NCBI GenBank assembly: GCA_021799155.1
Contig: JAJZBA010000035.1
Location: 1-6,275, forward strand
DNA from: a bacterium
Lineage (GTDB): Bacteria; Patescibacteriota; Minisyncoccia; UBA6257; UBA9933
Direction: 5' to 3'
DNA length: 6,275 bases
The notes under the pieces were generated by a model. It had not been told where the DNA came from, did no database searches, and saw nothing but the letters and a program-made list of their open reading frames with translations. Position numbers and translations under genes: made by a program. This document shows positions 4,650-6,275 of the stretch, piece after piece. Every line of letters begins with the position of its first letter. The first letter of the stretch is position 1.

Positions 4650-5791
4650 TCTGCTTTCTGTTTCAACTTTATTATTTCCTCTGCGATAATTTTCGCCGCT
4701 TCTGGTTTGGAAAAGTTTTTGGCGGCTTCCGACATTATTTTCAGCTTTTCCGGTTCGGAGAATAATTTTTTAATTTGAGCCATAAAAACGTTCGGAGTTA
4801 AGTTTTCCTGTTCAACGACAATTGCCGCGCCGGTTTTGGCGTATTCGTAAGCGTTTTTAATCTGATGAACACCGACGACCTCCGACGGTAAAGGGATTAA
4901 AATTGAAGGCTTGCCGAAGGCGCTGATTTCAAAAATCGAGCCGCTGGAAGCGCGTGAAATCACCAAATCCGCCGCCGTATAAGCGTCTTTTAAATCTTTT
5001 TCAAAATAAGAAACGATTTTATAGCGAGCCCGCTGTTCTTCCGGATAATTTTTTAAAACCATTCCCGACTCTTTTCTAACGCTTTCAAAATTTTTAAATC
5101 CGGTTTGGTGAAGAATTTGCCAATCTTTTGTTAGTTCTCCGGAAATTTCGAGCATGAAATCGTTGATTGCCGCCGCTCCTTGAGAACCGCCGATAATTAA
5201 AATCAACGGCTTTTCCGGATTAAAGCCGAAAATCTTTTTAGCCGTTCCCTGCTCTAAAATCTCTCCTTCAAATAAAGAGCGTCGAATCGGATTTCCAAGA
5301 AGAGCGATTTTATTTTTTGTTTTTTCCGGGAAAAAATCGGCCGCCGATTCAAAAGAAATACCAATTCTTTTGGCGTATTTGGCGGCTAATTTATTTGCCA
5401 GTCCCGGTACAGCATCGGAATCGTGAATAATAATCGGCACGCGATAAAACCAGCAGGCTAAAACCACCGGCAAAGAACCTGGTCCGCCCTTGGAAAACAA
5501 AACATCCGGCATCAACCAGAAAACTTTCCAAAAAGCTTGAATAATACTTAAAGGAAGCAAAATTGGAATTTCAATAAAATTCCGCACATCAAAATATCGC
5601 CGCAATTTGGCGGAAATAATTTTCGAAACTCTGATACCGTTTTCTTCAAGAATTTTACGAAACGTTCCCGGAGCGCCGAAATAATAAAGCTCTATTTCTT
5701 CTTTGAAATTTTTAAATTCTTCAGCAATGGCGATTATCGGATAAATATGTCCTCCGGTACCGCCGCCGGTGAATAAAATTTTTATGGACAT
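4646..5791 (-). CDS. murG: UDP-GlcNAc--lipid I GlcNAc transferase MurG
   Basis: MurG is the GT28-family enzyme that adds GlcNAc from UDP-GlcNAc to lipid I on the inner face of the membrane, making lipid II for peptidoglycan. From the chosen Met (381 residues) the motifs are: the N-terminal glycine loop GGGTGGH (9-15), SKGGPGS (100-106), IHDSDAVPGLAN (122-133), GNPIR (166-170), the second glycine loop GGSQGA (201-206), and the UDP-GlcNAc site SRASSGSIFE (279-288) with HQIKNA (309-314). The usual HEQN is HDSD here. The frame continues 24 codons further upstream, but those codons lie in a tandem CGAAATTC repeat and read NFDIRISDFKIF-type sequence; the Met at 5791 starts the domain directly. No clear Shine-Dalgarno precedes it. 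A four-helix-bundle gene lies 77 bp upstream on the same strand. The other division and cell-wall genes that often adjoin murG are not seen. Confidence 0.95.
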   Translation of the reverse strand: MSIKILFTGGGTGGHIYPIIAIAEEFKNFKEEIELYYFGAPGTFRKILEENGIRVSKIISAKLRRYFDVRNFIEIPILLPLSIIQAFWKVFWLMPDVLFSKGGPGSLPVVLACWFYRVPIIIHDSDAVPGLANKLAAKYAKRIGISFESAADFFPEKTKNKIALLGNPIRRSLFEGEILEQGTAKKIFGFNPEKPLILIIGGSQGAAAINDFMLEISGELTKDWQILHQTGFKNFESVRKESGMVLKNYPEEQRARYKIVSYFEKDLKDAYTAADLVISRASSGSIFEISAFGKPSILIPLPSEVVGVHQIKNAYEYAKTGAAIVVEQENLTPNVFMAQIKKLFSEPEKLKIMSEAAKNFSKPEAAKIIAEEIIKLKQKAD

Positions 5792-5806
5792 AAAAATTTT
5801 AAAATC

Positions 5807-5846
5807 CGAAATTCGAATATCGAAATTCGAAACAATATCGAAATTC
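5807..5846. repeat. Short direct repeats upstream of murG
   Basis: CGAAATTC occurs at 5807-5814, 5821-5828 and 5839-5846. The longer unit AATATCGAAATTC occurs twice (5816-5828 and 5834-5846). Related CGGATTT(C) sequence lies at 5873-5880 and 6247-6262, next to the ends of the neighbouring gene. This low-complexity family is common between genes in such genomes as I recall it. It explains the false N-terminal extension of the murG frame. No promoter stands out. Confidence 0.7.
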
Positions 5847-5868
5847 AAATAATTAAATAACAAAAAAC

Positions 5869-6234
5869 TTATCCGGATTTTCTAATAATAGAACCAAAAA
5901 TATTCATTAATTCTCCAGCTTCTTTTATTAATTTTTCCTTTTCTTTTTCTAACTCTAAATTATCATTCGTATCGATTAATTTCAACCAGTATTTACTTTC
6001 TTTTGATTCTTTTCGACAAATCTTAATTCTCATTAGAAAATCTTTTTTACTTAATGCTTCATTAGCTTCGATATAGTTAGCGCCGACAGAACCAGAAGAT
6101 CTTATAACTTGTTTTTTGTCTTCGATATTCGCTACTGTTTTGGTAAGTTTTTTGACAAATATTCTAACTTTTTTAGCAAATTCAAATGTTCGTTCTTCTA
6201 AGTTGTATTGTTTTGAATTTTTAATTTCTGTCAT
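5869..6234 (-). CDS. Four-helix-bundle protein (23S rRNA intervening-sequence family)
   Basis: The 121-residue, nearly all-helical protein matches the four-helix-bundle family first found in intervening sequences of 23S rRNA genes. The signature QVIRSSGSVGANYIEANEA (42-60) corresponds to the family's RSS-x-S-x-x-N-x-x-E core, followed by FLMRIKICRKESKESKYWLKLI (66-87), the conserved third helix. Helix 1 covers about 13-36 and helix 4 about 93-117. Length is typical. The molecular role is unknown; family members pack as pentamers and carry basic surfaces that may contact nucleic acid. It is an ordinary stand-alone gene here, not in an rRNA gene. It precedes murG on the same strand by 77 bp, so they may be cotranscribed. 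The start (ATG at 6234) is preceded by A/T-rich sequence without a Shine-Dalgarno. Confidence 0.88.
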   Translation of the reverse strand: MTEIKNSKQYNLEERTFEFAKKVRIFVKKLTKTVANIEDKKQVIRSSGSVGANYIEANEALSKKDFLMRIKICRKESKESKYWLKLIDTNDNLELEKEKEKLIKEAGELMNIFGSIIRKSG

Positions 6235-6266
6235 TAAAATTTGTTTCGGATTTCGGATTTCGTGCT

Positions 6267-6275
6267 AGATCGGAA
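6267..6275 (+). other. Possible sequencing-adapter remnant at window end
   Basis: The final nine bases, AGATCGGAA, equal the first nine of the common Illumina adapter (AGATCGGAAGAGC). The match ends exactly at the window edge, as untrimmed adapter at a contig end would. A chance match, or a true genomic continuation of the CGGATTTCG-type repeat just before it, cannot be excluded. Confidence 0.4.

Noticed and set aside
5807..5846. CRISPR-like or iteron-like array upstream of murG
   Set aside because: The units are 8-13 bp with 14-18 bp spacing and only three copies, there are no unique spacers, and no Cas or replication initiator gene is present.
5792..5863. Upstream ATG giving MurG 24 extra residues
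   Set aside because: These codons are made of the CGAAATTC tandem repeat, and the glycine-rich domain begins directly after the Met at 5791.

Overview
The window looks like a complete short contig from a host-dependent, small-genome bacterium of the Candidate Phyla Radiation (Patescibacteria, probably a Parcubacteria-like lineage). This is an inference. It rests on AT-rich coding DNA, a four-helix-bundle 'IVS' family gene, a divergent MurG, AT-rich start regions that often lack a Shine-Dalgarno sequence, and intergenic DNA packed with GC-rich repeat-like blocks and long perfect hairpins of a kind I recall from such genomes. No rRNA or ribosomal-protein marker is present to fix the taxonomy. 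All larger genes read through in the standard code. The left end lies inside a repeat with a second copy in the window, and the last nine bases match the start of the common Illumina adapter, so both ends look like assembly ends.

Layout. Positions 1-366 hold a repeat copy, its private hairpin and a minus-strand terminator. Positions 367-564 (minus) encode a 65-residue unknown protein with a near-perfect Shine-Dalgarno, a structured leader and, after it, a coupled five-codon minigene. Positions 566-940 hold the promoter and leader of that gene, a 19-bp inverted repeat and a GC-rich block. Positions 941-2371 (minus) are a two-gene unit: a small XRE-type regulator followed 6 bp later by a Sir2-family protein with a roughly 200-residue N-terminal extension and no zinc module. 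Positions 2372-2435 hold its promoter, with a palindromic operator-like site between -35 and -10. Positions 2436-2805 hold no gene but three hairpins and the second repeat copy.

Positions 2892-4649 (plus) encode the ribosome-associated GTPase TypA/BipA. It converges on murG (4646-5791, minus), and one 8-bp palindrome supplies both stop codons. Upstream of murG, on the same strand, is a four-helix-bundle protein (5869-6234).

Functionally, typA and murG are housekeeping genes for translation and ribosome function and for peptidoglycan lipid II synthesis. The XRE-Sir2 pair is the accessory part. Its layout suggests a self-regulated NAD-linked effector, possibly for stress or phage defence, but the sequence does not prove that role.
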